64,000 nucleotides of DNA from Aurantimonas sp036549475 (lineage in GTDB: Bacteria; Pseudomonadota; Alphaproteobacteria; Rhizobiales; Rhizobiaceae), in assembly GCF_036549475.1 (NCBI RefSeq), contig NZ_JAZHLI010000013.1, forward strand, positions 29,733 to 93,732. The letters run 5' to 3'. Under the pieces are notes generated by a model that ran no database searches, was not told the DNA's origin, and saw nothing but the letters and a program-made list of their open reading frames with translations. The translations under genes and the position numbers were made by a program. Shown here in pieces: positions 51,403-60,904 of the stretch; the first letter of the stretch is position 1; the number at the start of each line of letters is the position of its first letter.

Positions 51403-51777
51403 CTACTTCTTCTTGCCGGCGATCGCCTTTGCCGGACCCTTGCGGGTGCGGGCATTAGTGTGCGTGCGCTGACCGCGAACCGGAAGGCTGCGACGGTGAC
51501 GCAGACCGCGGTAGCAGCCCAGGTCCATCAGACGCTTCACGTTCATTGCGGTCTCGCGGCGCAGATCGCCTTCGACCCGGTAGTCGCGGTCGATGATCTC
51601 GCGGATCTGCAGGACCTCGGAGTCCGTCAGGTCATTCACGCGGCGTTCGTCGCCGAGATTGACCTTCTTGACGATCTCCTTGGCATGGGCGGAGCCGATG
51701 CCGTGGATATACTGCAGCGCGATGACGACGCGCTTGTTGGTCGGGATGTTGACGCCAGCGATACGGGCCACAACCAT
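51403..51777 (-). CDS. rpsM: 30S ribosomal protein S13
   Basis: 124 aa; RIAGVNIPTNKRVVIALQYIHGIG, LRRETAMNVKRLMDLGCYRGLRHRRSLPVRGQRTHTNARTR in fragments, and a basic KKK tail that contacts tRNA. First gene of the alpha operon, with its own predicted promoter 130 bp upstream. Confidence 0.98.
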   Translation of the reverse strand: MVVARIAGVNIPTNKRVVIALQYIHGIGSAHAKEIVKKVNLGDERRVNDLTDSEVLQIREIIDRDYRVEGDLRRETAMNVKRLMDLGCYRGLRHRRSLPVRGQRTHTNARTRKGPAKAIAGKKK

Positions 51778-51904
51778 ACTCCTAGAATTAGATGGGCTCG
51801 GGGCCCGCCTTACACAAGATGCGGCGCCCTTCAGCCAAAAGCGACCGATGCAGGACTCCGAATGAAGACATGCGCCGATCGCTGAGGATTCGCGAATAGC
51901 GCAC

Positions 51905-51934
51905 GCTATAGATCAGCGGGGCTTGACAAGTCAA
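51905..51934 (-). promoter_or_regulatory. Candidate promoter of rpsM-rpsK-rpoA-rplQ
   Basis: On the minus strand TTGACT (51929-51934), 18 bases, TATAGC (51905-51910). The predicted start near 51898 gives a leader of about 120 nt. It lies in the 202-bp gap between adk and rpsM, the widest gap within the cluster. Confidence 0.6.
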
Positions 51935-51979
51935 CCGCCCACCCGATGCAGCGGCGTTGCCGCCACCAGTTTCGTCATG

Positions 51980-52629
51980 TCAGGCTTGGCCTGATACGAT
52001 CTTTTCGATGCTCTCGGTCACCGCATCGATCGGCTGCATACCGTCGACGGCACGCAGCGTGCCCTTGCAGTGGTAGTAACCGACCAGCGGCGAGGTGTCC
52101 TTGTAATAGGACCGCAGCCGCGTGCGCATCGTCTCCGCGTTGTCGTCCGGACGGCGCTTGAAGTCCGTCGAGCCGCAGACGTCGCAGACGCCCTCGACCT
52201 TCGGCCGCTTGTCCTCGTCATGGTAGACCGCGCCGCACTTGGCACAGGAGAACCGGCCGGACACGCGGTTGACCAGGATGTCATCGTCGACCTTCATCTC
52301 GATCACGTGGTCGAGATGCAGCCCCTTGCGCTCCAGCATCGCCTCGACGGCATCCGCCTGGTTGAGCGTGCGGGGGTAGCCGTCGAGAATGAAGCCGCCG
52401 GCGCAATCGGCCTGGTCGATCCGGTCCGACACGATGGCGTTGACGATGTCATCGGATACGAGATTGCCCGAATCCATCACCGCCTTGGCCTTCAGTCCCA
52501 CCTCGGTCTGCGCGGTCACGGCGGCCCGCAGCATGTCGCCGGTCGAGAGCTGCGGGATCCCGTGCCTGGAGATCAGCCGCTGTGCCTGGGTGCCCTTCCC
52601 GGCTCCCGGCGGCCCCAACAATATGAGTC

Positions 52630-52633
<4 letters not shown>
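51980..52633 (-). CDS. adk: Adenylate kinase (zinc-LID long form)
   Basis: Interconverts ATP plus AMP and two ADP. 217 aa. P-loop GPPGAGKGTQ, AMP site STGDMLRAAV, GFILDGYPRT, and a long LID with four cysteines (SCAKC and CDVCG) that should bind zinc, as in Gram-positive type enzymes. Its ATG overlaps the secY stop by four bases, so expression is coupled to the translocon gene. Confidence 0.97.
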
Positions 52634-53973
<1,340 letters not shown>

Positions 53974-54110
53974 ACTTTACCTGTCTCCGGGGTTGTCCGG
54001 CGGGTCGGCATCGAATGCGCGCCCGTACCGTCAGCCGCGCCGTCCACCGGCGGGCTCCTCCATGAGGAAGACCGAGAGATAGACGCCGCGTCCGTCGGGT
54101 GCAAGAAGCC

Positions 54111-54578
54111 TTAGGCTTCCGCGCCCATCGTCTTGATCGAGCCGCCAGCCTTCTCGACCTTCTCGACGGCCGACTTGGAAGCGCCGTCCACGAGTAGGCT
54201 GACCTTGGCCTTCAGCTCGCCGTCGCCCAGGAGGCGAACGCCATCCTTGGGACGGCGAACGAGCCCGGCGGCCTTCAGGGCAGCGATGTCGACCGTGGCC
54301 GAGCCGTCCAGCTTGCCGGCGTCGATCGCCTGCTGGATGCGCCCAACCGAGACGACATTGAAGTTCTTGGAAAAGATGTTGACGAAGCCGCGCTTCGGCA
54401 GACGGCGGAACAGCGGCATCTGGCCGCCCTCGAAGCCGTTGATCGCGACGCCCGAACGGGACTTCTGCCCCTTCACGCCGCGGCCACCGGTCTTGCCCCG
54501 GCCCGAACCGATTCCGCGACCGACACGCTTGCGCGAGTGGGTCGCGCCCTCGACGTCGGAAATCTCATTGAGTTTCAT
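54111..54578 (-). CDS. rplO: 50S ribosomal protein L15
   Basis: 155 aa; MKLNEISDVEGATHSRKRVGRGIGSGRGKTGGRG start region and a GFEGGQMPLFRRLPKRGF core are diagnostic. Preceded by a 118-bp gap with a promoter-like sequence and a hairpin; followed by secY after 137 bp. Confidence 0.97.
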   Translation of the reverse strand: MKLNEISDVEGATHSRKRVGRGIGSGRGKTGGRGVKGQKSRSGVAINGFEGGQMPLFRRLPKRGFVNIFSKNFNVVSVGRIQQAIDAGKLDGSATVDIAALKAAGLVRRPKDGVRLLGDGELKAKVSLLVDGASKSAVEKVEKAGGSIKTMGAEA

Positions 54579-54601
54579 GGTGCTTCTCCTGGTCTATCGG
54601 C

Positions 54602-54621
54602 GGGAAGGCTTCACCCTTCCC
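54602..54621. promoter_or_regulatory. Hairpin in the rplO leader
   Basis: A 7-bp stem (GGGAAGG with CCTTCCC, 54602-54608 and 54615-54621) and a 6-base loop. It lies between the predicted internal start site and the rplO start codon, about 24 nt before the ATG. Confidence 0.5.
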
Positions 54622-54646
54622 CACGCGATATCCCGATGCTCTGGCA

Positions 54647-54674
54647 AAATTACGGTCTGGTGCGGCTGCGTCAA
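54647..54674 (-). promoter_or_regulatory. Candidate internal promoter before rplO-secY-adk
   Basis: On the minus strand TTGACG (54669-54674), 16 bases, TAATTT (54647-54652), in the gap between rpmD and rplO. The predicted start near 54640 gives a leader of about 62 nt that carries the 54602-54621 hairpin. Confidence 0.5.
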
Positions 54675-54696
54675 ACGCGACGCCGCGCCACGCGCG

Positions 54697-54900
54697 TCAG
54701 GCCGGGTCGACCACACGTACGAGGTGGGCGACCTTGGCGATCATTCCACGCACGGCCGGGGTGTCTTCGAGCGTCCGGCGGCGATGCATCTTGTTCAGCC
54801 CCAGGCCGATCAGCGTCTGGCGCTGGTCGGCGGAGCGACGGATGGGGCTGCCGGTCTGGACGACGGTGACGGTGCTACCTGCGGATTTCGTTTCGGCCAT
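54697..54900 (-). CDS. rpmD: 50S ribosomal protein L30
   Basis: 67 aa; VTVVQTGSPIRRSADQRQTLIGLGLNKMHRRRTLEDTPAVRGMI core in fragments is the L30 signature. Lies between rpsE and rplO. Confidence 0.97.
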   Translation of the reverse strand: MAETKSAGSTVTVVQTGSPIRRSADQRQTLIGLGLNKMHRRRTLEDTPAVRGMIAKVAHLVRVVDPA

Positions 54901-54954
54901 CGATTGGCTCCTTCAGTCAAAGCGCGAGGAGTTCCCGGAACTCCCCGCATCCAA

Positions 54955-55512
54955 TCAATCCTCGTCGGCAACCCGGGCACCGATGACTTCCCGGCGACGC
55001 GCCTGGAGTTCGGAGTACTTGATGCCGCGCCGCGAAGCGACGTCCTTCGGATGCATGGCGTTCTTCAGGCCGTCGAACGTCGCGCGAACCATGTTGTAGG
55101 GGTTCGACGAGCCGAGCGACTTGGCAACGACGTCGTGCATGCCGACGGCTTCGAAGACGGCGCGCATCGGGCCGCCGGCGATGATGCCGGTACCGGCCTC
55201 GGCGGCGCGCAGGATGACCTTGCCGGCGCCGTGGCGCCCGCTGACGTCATGATGCAGCGTCCGGCCATCGCGCAGCGGCACGAAGATCAGGTCGCGCTTG
55301 GCGGCTTCCGTGGCCTTGCGGATGGCCTCGGGCACTTCGCGTGCCTTGCCGTGGCCGAAGCCGACGCGGCCCTTCAGGTCGCCGACGACGACGAGGGCTG
55401 CGAAGCCGAAGCGACGGCCACCCTTGACCACCTTGGCGACGCGGTTGATGTGAACGAGCTTGTCGACGAAGCCGTCATCGCGGTCATCACGTCGATCGTT
55501 ACGAGGCGCCAT
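54955..55512 (-). CDS. rpsE: 30S ribosomal protein S5
   Basis: 185 aa; RNA-binding S5 domain with LVHINRVAKVVKGGRRFGFAALVVVGD in part, then the C-terminal domain with PMRAVFEAVGMHDVVAKSLGS. The 12-residue Asp/Arg-rich start (MAPRNDRRDDRD) is an alphaproteobacterial trait. Sites that contact S4 and control decoding accuracy are intact. Confidence 0.97.
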   Translation of the reverse strand: MAPRNDRRDDRDDGFVDKLVHINRVAKVVKGGRRFGFAALVVVGDLKGRVGFGHGKAREVPEAIRKATEAAKRDLIFVPLRDGRTLHHDVSGRHGAGKVILRAAEAGTGIIAGGPMRAVFEAVGMHDVVAKSLGSSNPYNMVRATFDGLKNAMHPKDVASRRGIKYSELQARRREVIGARVADED

Positions 55513-55599
55513 ATCCTGTTCCTTGTTCTTTTCCGGAGGCGTCTGTCAGTGGCGACCGCTTCAAGCGGCCGCAATGGGGGGCGATGCGCCCGAGCGGAC

Positions 55600-55962
55600 T
55601 CAGAAGTTGAGGCCGCCTTCACGTGCCGAATCGGCCAGGGCCTTGATGCGGCCGTGATAGATGAACGCGCCACGATCGAACACCACGTCGGTGACGCCAG
55701 CTTCCTTCGCGCGCTCGGCGACGAGCTTGCCAACCGCCGCAGCAGCCTCGGTGTCGGCACCGGTCTTCAGCTGCGAACGCAGCGAGGTGTCGAGCGTCGA
55801 GGCGGCCACAAGCGTGCGGCCCGCGGTGTCGTCGATGATCTGCGCATAGATGTTCTTCGAAGAGCGGTGGACGGACAGCCGAGGACGACCGTTCGCCACC
55901 TTCTTGATCGAGCGGCGGATGCGCGAGGCCCGCCGTCGCAGATTTTCCTTCAAGGTAGCCAT
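55600..55962 (-). CDS. rplR: 50S ribosomal protein L18
   Basis: 120 aa; binds 5S rRNA. RPRLSVHRSSKNIYAQIIDD and the closing RGAFIYHGRIKALADSAREGGLNF (in part) are diagnostic. Confidence 0.97.
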   Translation of the reverse strand: MATLKENLRRRASRIRRSIKKVANGRPRLSVHRSSKNIYAQIIDDTAGRTLVAASTLDTSLRSQLKTGADTEAAAAVGKLVAERAKEAGVTDVVFDRGAFIYHGRIKALADSAREGGLNF

Positions 55963-55970
55963 AACGAGCC

Positions 55971-56504
55971 CTACTTCTTCTTGCCCTCTTTGCGGACGAT
56001 CGTCTCGTCAGCATATTTGACGCCCTTGCCCTTGTAGGGCTCGGGGCCGCGGTACTCGCGAATCTCCGAAGCGACCTGCCCGACCTTCTGCCGGTCGATG
56101 CCCGAGATCACGATCTCGGTCGGCTTGGGCACCACGATCTGGATACCTTCCGGCACCGGGTAGATCACATCGTGCGAGAAGCCAAGGGCCAGCTGCAGGT
56201 TCTTACCCTGGAGCGAGGCACGATAGCCGACGCCGTTGATCTCGAGCTTCTTCTCGAAGCCCGTCTTCACGCCGTTGACGATGTTGGAGATCATCGTCCG
56301 CGACATGCCCCATTTGGAGCGTGCATCCTTGGAATCGTCGCGCGGATCCACACGGACCGCCCCGTCTTCCATCTTCACGAGGACTTCCTCGTTCACCACG
56401 AAGGTGAGCTCGCCCTTAGGGCCCTTTGCCGTCACGGTCTGCCCGTCGACGGTGGCAGTGACACCCTCCGGCAGTGCAATCGGCTTCTTACCAATACGAG
56501 ACAT
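55971..56504 (-). CDS. rplF: 50S ribosomal protein L6
   Basis: 177 aa with the two L6 alpha/beta domains; begins MSRIGKKPIALPEGV; C-terminal GIDRQKVGQVASEIR, RGPEPYKGKGVKYADE contacts 23S rRNA near the sarcin-ricin loop. Confidence 0.97.
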   Translation of the reverse strand: MSRIGKKPIALPEGVTATVDGQTVTAKGPKGELTFVVNEEVLVKMEDGAVRVDPRDDSKDARSKWGMSRTMISNIVNGVKTGFEKKLEINGVGYRASLQGKNLQLALGFSHDVIYPVPEGIQIVVPKPTEIVISGIDRQKVGQVASEIREYRGPEPYKGKGVKYADETIVRKEGKKK

Positions 56505-56545
56505 TTCGAAACCCTGTGCGTTCGCTGGGCGCCGGTGCCGCCGCG

Positions 56546-56944
56546 TCAGAAGACGCGGCAGAGCACCTCGCCGCCGACATTCTGTTCACGGGCGCTATGA
56601 TCGGCCATGACGCCCTTCGGCGTCGACAGGACCGAAATGCCCAGACCGTTCGCGACCTGCGGAATCGTCTTGGCCGACACATACACGCGGCGGCCAGGTT
56701 TCGAGACGCGGGCGATCTCCCGGATGACGGGTCCGCCTTCGTAATATTTCAGCTCGATTTCGTACTCGGACTTGCCGGCAACGAATTCGGTCTGGGTGTA
56801 GCCGCGGATGTAGCCCTCATCCTTGAGGACGTCCAGCACGCGGCCACGCAGCTTCGACGCAGGCGTCGTCACCGACGACTTGTTGCGCATAATGGCGTTG
56901 CGGATGCGGGTCAGCATATCGCCGAGCGGATCAGACAAAGACAT
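56546..56944 (-). CDS. rpsH: 30S ribosomal protein S8
   Basis: 132 aa; begins MSLSDPLGDMLTRIRNAIM, with the RNA-binding C-terminal GLGISVLSTPKGVMADHSAR. In E. coli S8 represses the spc operon by binding at the L5 start; whether the site exists here was not tested. Confidence 0.97.
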   Translation of the reverse strand: MSLSDPLGDMLTRIRNAIMRNKSSVTTPASKLRGRVLDVLKDEGYIRGYTQTEFVAGKSEYEIELKYYEGGPVIREIARVSKPGRRVYVSAKTIPQVANGLGISVLSTPKGVMADHSAREQNVGGEVLCRVF

Positions 56945-56956
56945 GTCTATACCTCC

Positions 56957-57262
56957 TTACCAGCTCGACTTCACGATACCGGGAATCTGGCCGTTATTGC
57001 CGAGGTCCCGGAGCGCAATGCGGCTCATCTTCAGCTTGCGATAGTAGGCGCGCGGACGGCCCGTTACCTCGCAGCGGTTACGAATGCGAACCTTCGACCC
57101 GTTCCGCGGAAGTTCCGCGAGCTGGAGCTGCGCCCGGAAGCGCTCATCCATGGGGGCGTCGGCATTCTTGGTGATCGCCTTCAGAGCAGCCCGCTTGGCG
57201 GCGTACTTCGCCACCAGCTTCTGACGGTGCTTGTTCTGCTCGATCATGCCCTTTTTGGCCAT
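56957..57262 (-). CDS. rpsN: 30S ribosomal protein S14 (zinc-free type)
   Basis: 101 aa; long C- form without the zinc CxxC motifs. Conserved MAKKGMIEQNKHR, RNRCEVTGRPRAYYRKLKMSR, GQIPGIVKSSW. Confidence 0.97.
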   Translation of the reverse strand: MAKKGMIEQNKHRQKLVAKYAAKRAALKAITKNADAPMDERFRAQLQLAELPRNGSKVRIRNRCEVTGRPRAYYRKLKMSRIALRDLGNNGQIPGIVKSSW

Positions 57263-57287
57263 TATCTCGTCCTTTGCTCGTCAGCCG

Positions 57288-57851
57288 TTACTGGCGGAAC
57301 GGGAAGTTGAACGCTGTCAGCAGCGCCCGGGCTTCGTCGTCGGTGTTCGCCGTCGTACAGACGATGATGTCCATGCCCCACATCTGATCAACCTTGTCGT
57401 AGTTGATCTCGGGGAACACGATGTGCTCCTTGACGCCCATGGCGAAATTGCCACGACCATCGAAGCTCTTCGGGTTCAGGCCGCGGAAATCGCGGACACG
57501 CGGCAGGGCGATCTGCACCAGCCGGTCCATGAACTCGTACATGCGGTCCTTGCGGAGCGTGACCTTGGCGCCGATCGGCATGCCTTCGCGAACCTTGAAG
57601 CCTGCAATGGAATTGCGGGCGAAGGTGATGATCGGCTTCTGGCCCGCGATGCGGCCCAGATCCTCGGCCGCGACCGCAGGCTTCTTGGAGTCGGCGGTTG
57701 CCTCGCCGACGCCCATGTTGATCACGATCTTGTCGACGCGCGGAACCTGCATCTCGTTCTTGTACGAGAACTGTTCCAGGAGCGTCTTGCGGACCTCTTC
57801 GCGATAGACGCGCTTGAGGCGCGGCTCGTAAGCGGTTTCCGTATCAGCCAT
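57288..57851 (-). CDS. rplE: 50S ribosomal protein L5
   Basis: 187 aa from the ATG at 57849-57851; frame extends upstream inside rplX. Motifs NEMQVPRVDKIVINMGVGEA, GQKPIITFARNSIAGFKVREGMPIG in part, GNFAMGVKEHIVFPE. Binds 5S rRNA and the P-site tRNA. Start overlaps the rplX stop by eight bases. Confidence 0.97.
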   Translation of the reverse strand: MADTETAYEPRLKRVYREEVRKTLLEQFSYKNEMQVPRVDKIVINMGVGEATADSKKPAVAAEDLGRIAGQKPIITFARNSIAGFKVREGMPIGAKVTLRKDRMYEFMDRLVQIALPRVRDFRGLNPKSFDGRGNFAMGVKEHIVFPEINYDKVDQMWGMDIIVCTTANTDDEARALLTAFNFPFRQ

Positions 57852-58158
57852 TGATCTGCTCTCCCGAGCGCTTGGCGACGCGCACCTTCGTGCCGTCGTC
57901 CAGAATCTTGAAGCCGACGCGGGTCGCCTTGCCGTCCTTGGGGTCTGCGACCGCAAGGTTGGAAAGCTGGATGGCGGCTTCCTTGTTGATGATGCCGGCT
58001 TCCTGGGAAGCGGTCTGGCGCTGGTGGCGCTTGATCATGTTGATCCCACGCACCAGGGCGCGACCGTCCTTCGGCATCACCTTAATGACTTCACCCGACC
58101 GGCCCTTGTCCTTGCCGGCGAGCACGACGACCGTGTCGCCCTTGCGGATCTTCTGCAT
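57844..58158 (-). CDS. rplX: 50S ribosomal protein L24
   Basis: 104 aa; KOW motif GDTVVVLAGKDKGRSGEVIKVMPK and the NMIKRHQR segment are typical. An assembly initiator for the 50S subunit. Confidence 0.97.
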   Translation of the reverse strand: MQKIRKGDTVVVLAGKDKGRSGEVIKVMPKDGRALVRGINMIKRHQRQTASQEAGIINKEAAIQLSNLAVADPKDGKATRVGFKILDDGTKVRVAKRSGEQING

Positions 58159-58173
58159 CGTCCGCTCTCCTTC

Positions 58174-58542
58174 TTACAGAACTTCGGGGGCCAGCGAGAC
58201 GATCTTCATGTGGTTCTTGCCGCGAAGCTCGCGGGGAACCGGGCCGAAGATACGGGTGCCGACCGGCTCTTTCTTATTGTCGATCAGGACCGCGGCGTTC
58301 GAATCGAACCGGATCACCGAACCGTCGGCGCGGCGGATGTCCTTGGCGGTACGTACCACCACGGCCTTCATCACGTCGCCCTTCTTCACGCGGCCCCGCG
58401 GAATTGCCTCCTTGACGGAAACGACAATGATGTCGCCGACCGAGGCATATTTCCGCTTCGAGCCGCCCAATACCTTGATGCACATGACACGACGGGCGCC
58501 GGAATTATCCGCGACGTCGAGGTTTGTTTGCATCTGAATCAT
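58174..58542 (-). CDS. rplN: 50S ribosomal protein L14
   Basis: 122 aa; MIQMQTNLDVADNSGARRVMC in part, then GDVMKAVVVRTAK and PVGTRIFGPVPRELR. Highly conserved; start is unambiguous. Confidence 0.98.
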   Translation of the reverse strand: MIQMQTNLDVADNSGARRVMCIKVLGGSKRKYASVGDIIVVSVKEAIPRGRVKKGDVMKAVVVRTAKDIRRADGSVIRFDSNAAVLIDNKKEPVGTRIFGPVPRELRGKNHMKIVSLAPEVL

Positions 58543-58604
58543 GTCAGACCGCCTTCAAAGCTTGCTGCCGGGCTGCGCGGATGCCGCGCGTCCCGACCAA
58601 ATCA

Positions 58605-58853
58605 TTAACTGGCTGCTGCCGTTTCGCTCGAAACGACGATCCAGCTCTTGTCGCGCGAGATCGGCCGCGTCTCCTCGATGGAGACGATGTCGCCGACCTT
58701 GTACTGATTGCTCTCGTCGTGCGCCTTGTACTTCTTCGTACGGCGCACGGTCTTCTTGAACAGCGGGTGGGTGAAGCGACGCTCCACCAGGACCACTACC
58801 GTCTTGTCGTTCTTGTCGGAGACGACCGTCCCCTGCAGGATACGTTTGGGCAT
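58605..58853 (-). CDS. rpsQ: 30S ribosomal protein S17
   Basis: 82 aa; MPKRILQGTVVSDKNDKTVVV and HPLFKKTVRRTKKYKAHDE, then GDIVSIEETRPISRDKSW. Standard S10-operon position between rpmC and rplN. Confidence 0.97.
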   Translation of the reverse strand: MPKRILQGTVVSDKNDKTVVVLVERRFTHPLFKKTVRRTKKYKAHDESNQYKVGDIVSIEETRPISRDKSWIVVSSETAAAS

Positions 58854-58863
58854 ATTCTCGTCC

Positions 58864-59064
58864 TCAGGCCTTGGCCTCGCCCGCCTTCAGGCGAGAAATC
58901 GTCTTGATCCGCGCGATATCGCGGCGCACCTTGCGCACGCGGGCGGTGTTCTCGAGCTGACCCGTGGCACGCTGGAAGCGCAGATTGAACTGCTCCTTCT
59001 TCAGCTTGGCGAGCTCGTCCGTGAGTTCGTCCTGGGTCATTGTCTTGACGTCGGAAGCTTTCAC
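58864..59064 (-). CDS. rpmC: 50S ribosomal protein L29
   Basis: 66 aa helical protein near the exit tunnel; DELTDELAKLKKEQFNLRFQ and VRKVRRDIARIKT are characteristic. Confidence 0.97.
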   Translation of the reverse strand: MKASDVKTMTQDELTDELAKLKKEQFNLRFQRATGQLENTARVRKVRRDIARIKTISRLKAGEAKA

Positions 59065-59076
59065 TTCAAACTCTCC

Positions 59077-59490
59077 TTACTCGGCAATGCGCTGAATGAA
59101 GCGCGTACGGATCGGCAGCTTCGCCGCGCCGAGACGCAGCGCCTCGCGGGCCGTCACCTCGTCGACCCCGTCGATCTCGAAGACGACGCGTCCGGGATGA
59201 ACGCGGGCGGCCCAGTAATCGACCGAACCCTTGCCCTTACCCATGCGGACTTCCGTCGGCTTGGAGGTCACGGGCAGATCCGGGAAGATCCGGATCCACA
59301 CGCGGCCCTGGCGCTTCATCTGACGGGTGATCGCGCGGCGGGCCGCTTCGATCTGGCGGGCGGTGACCCGCTCCGGCTCCATCGCCTTCAGTCCGAAGGC
59401 GCCGAAATTGAGGCCGGTTCCGCCCTTTGCGGTACCGTGAATGCGTCCCTTGAACGCCTTCCGGTACTTTGTGCGCTTTGGCTGCAGCAT
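59077..59490 (-). CDS. rplP: 50S ribosomal protein L16
   Basis: 137 aa; MLQPKRTKYRKAFKGRIHG, RQIEAARRAITRQMKRQGRV and the GKGKGSVDYWAARVHPG segment near the peptidyl transferase centre. Confidence 0.98.
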   Translation of the reverse strand: MLQPKRTKYRKAFKGRIHGTAKGGTGLNFGAFGLKAMEPERVTARQIEAARRAITRQMKRQGRVWIRIFPDLPVTSKPTEVRMGKGKGSVDYWAARVHPGRVVFEIDGVDEVTAREALRLGAAKLPIRTRFIQRIAE

Positions 59491-59517
59491 CTTATGTCAC
59501 TCCGAATTCGATAAGGC

Positions 59518-60222
59518 TCAGGCGTGCTCGCGGCGGCGACCGCCACCCTGACCCTCGCCTTCGACCTGGCGGCGCTCGGAGGCCATCGGGTCGTGCTCGA
59601 GAATCTCGCCCTTGAAGATCCAGACCTTGACGCCGCAGATCCCGTAAGCCGTCTTGGCCTCGGCGGTCCCGTAGTCAATGTCGGCGCGCAGCGTGTGCAG
59701 CGGAACGCGTCCCTCGCGGTACCATTCGGTACGTGCGATCTCCGCGCCGCCCAGACGGCCGCCGCAATTGATGCGGATGCCTTCCGCGCCGAGGCGCATG
59801 GCGGACTGGACGGCCCGCTTCATCGCCCGGCGGAACGCCACGCGGCGCTCGAGCTGCTGGGCGATGGACTGGGCCACCAGGGTTGCATCGGTCTCGGGCT
59901 TGCGCACCTCGACGATGTTGATGTGCGTCTCGGCGGTGGTCAGCGAGGCGAGCTTCTTGCGAAGCTTCTCGATGTCCGCACCCTTCTTGCCGATGACGAT
60001 GCCCGGACGCGCTGAGTGGATCGTGATGCGGCACTTCTTGTGCGGACGCTCGATGACGATCTTGGAGACCGCCGCCTGCTTCAGCTCGTTCATCAGATAT
60101 GCGCGGATCTTCAGATCCTCGTGCAGCAGATGGCCGTACTCGCCGGTGTTCGCATACCAGCGCGAATCCCAGGTGCGGTTGATGCCGAGCCGAAAACCGG
60201 TCGGATTGATCTTCTGACCCAT
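59518..60222 (-). CDS. rpsC: 30S ribosomal protein S3
   Basis: 234 aa; MGQKINPTGFRLGINRTWDS start, KH domain with ITIHSARPGIVIGKKGADIE, then the C-terminal RIGAEGIRINCGGRLGGAEIAR-like region. A charged Gly/Arg tail closes the protein. ATG shares one base with the rplV stop. Confidence 0.97.
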   Translation of the reverse strand: MGQKINPTGFRLGINRTWDSRWYANTGEYGHLLHEDLKIRAYLMNELKQAAVSKIVIERPHKKCRITIHSARPGIVIGKKGADIEKLRKKLASLTTAETHINIVEVRKPETDATLVAQSIAQQLERRVAFRRAMKRAVQSAMRLGAEGIRINCGGRLGGAEIARTEWYREGRVPLHTLRADIDYGTAEAKTAYGICGVKVWIFKGEILEHDPMASERRQVEGEGQGGGRRREHA

Positions 60223-60611
60223 TATGCGGCCTCCTCGATTGCGGCGATCTCGCGCACGACGATCGTCAGATGCGAGAACGGCTTCTCGACCCGGCTGGCA
60301 CGACCGCGACCGCGGGCATGAAAGCGCTTCATCGTGATCGACTTGCCGACATACGCCTCGGCGACGATTAGCGAATCGACGTCGAGATCATGGTTGTTCT
60401 CGGCGTTCGCGATGGCGCTTTCCAGCGTCTTCTTCACCGTCTCGGCAATCCGCTTGCGCGAGAAGGTCAGGTCCGCAAGAGCGGCGTCGACCTTCTTGCC
60501 GCGGATCAGCTGCGCGACGAGGTTGAGTTTCTGGGGGCTGACACGGATCGTCCGGGCGACTGCTCGCGCCTCGTTCTCCGACAGCCGACGTTCGGCTTTG
60601 GCCTTGCCCAT
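60222..60611 (-). CDS. rplV: 50S ribosomal protein L22
   Basis: 129 aa; core RTIRVSPQKLNLVAQLIRGK and the tunnel-lining hairpin with MKRFHARGRGRASRVEKPFSH. Confidence 0.97.
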   Translation of the reverse strand: MGKAKAERRLSENEARAVARTIRVSPQKLNLVAQLIRGKKVDAALADLTFSRKRIAETVKKTLESAIANAENNHDLDVDSLIVAEAYVGKSITMKRFHARGRGRASRVEKPFSHLTIVVREIAAIEEAA

Positions 60612-60613
60612 TG

Positions 60614-60892
60614 TTACTTCCTCTTCGCCTTCTTGTCGGCGCCGTGGCCGTAATATGTGCGGGTCGGAGCGAACTCGCCGAACTTGTGTCCGACCATATC
60701 CTCGTTGACCGACACCGGAATGTGCTTCGAGCCGTTGTAGACGCCGAAGGTCTGACCGACAAACTGGGGCAGGATCGTCGAACGACGGCTCCAGATCTTG
60801 ATCACATCATTGCGGCCGCTCTCGCGCCCCTTCTCGGCTTTCTTGAGAAGGTAGCCATCGACGAACGGACCCTTCCAGACGGAACGTGTCAT
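60614..60892 (-). CDS. rpsS: 30S ribosomal protein S19
   Basis: 92 aa; TRSVWKGPFVDGYLLKKAEK, WSRRSTILPQFVGQTFGVYNG and HKFGEFAPTRTYYGH are diagnostic. Confidence 0.98.
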   Translation of the reverse strand: MTRSVWKGPFVDGYLLKKAEKGRESGRNDVIKIWSRRSTILPQFVGQTFGVYNGSKHIPVSVNEDMVGHKFGEFAPTRTYYGHGADKKAKRK

Positions 60893-60904
60893 GAAAAAAT
60901 CCTC

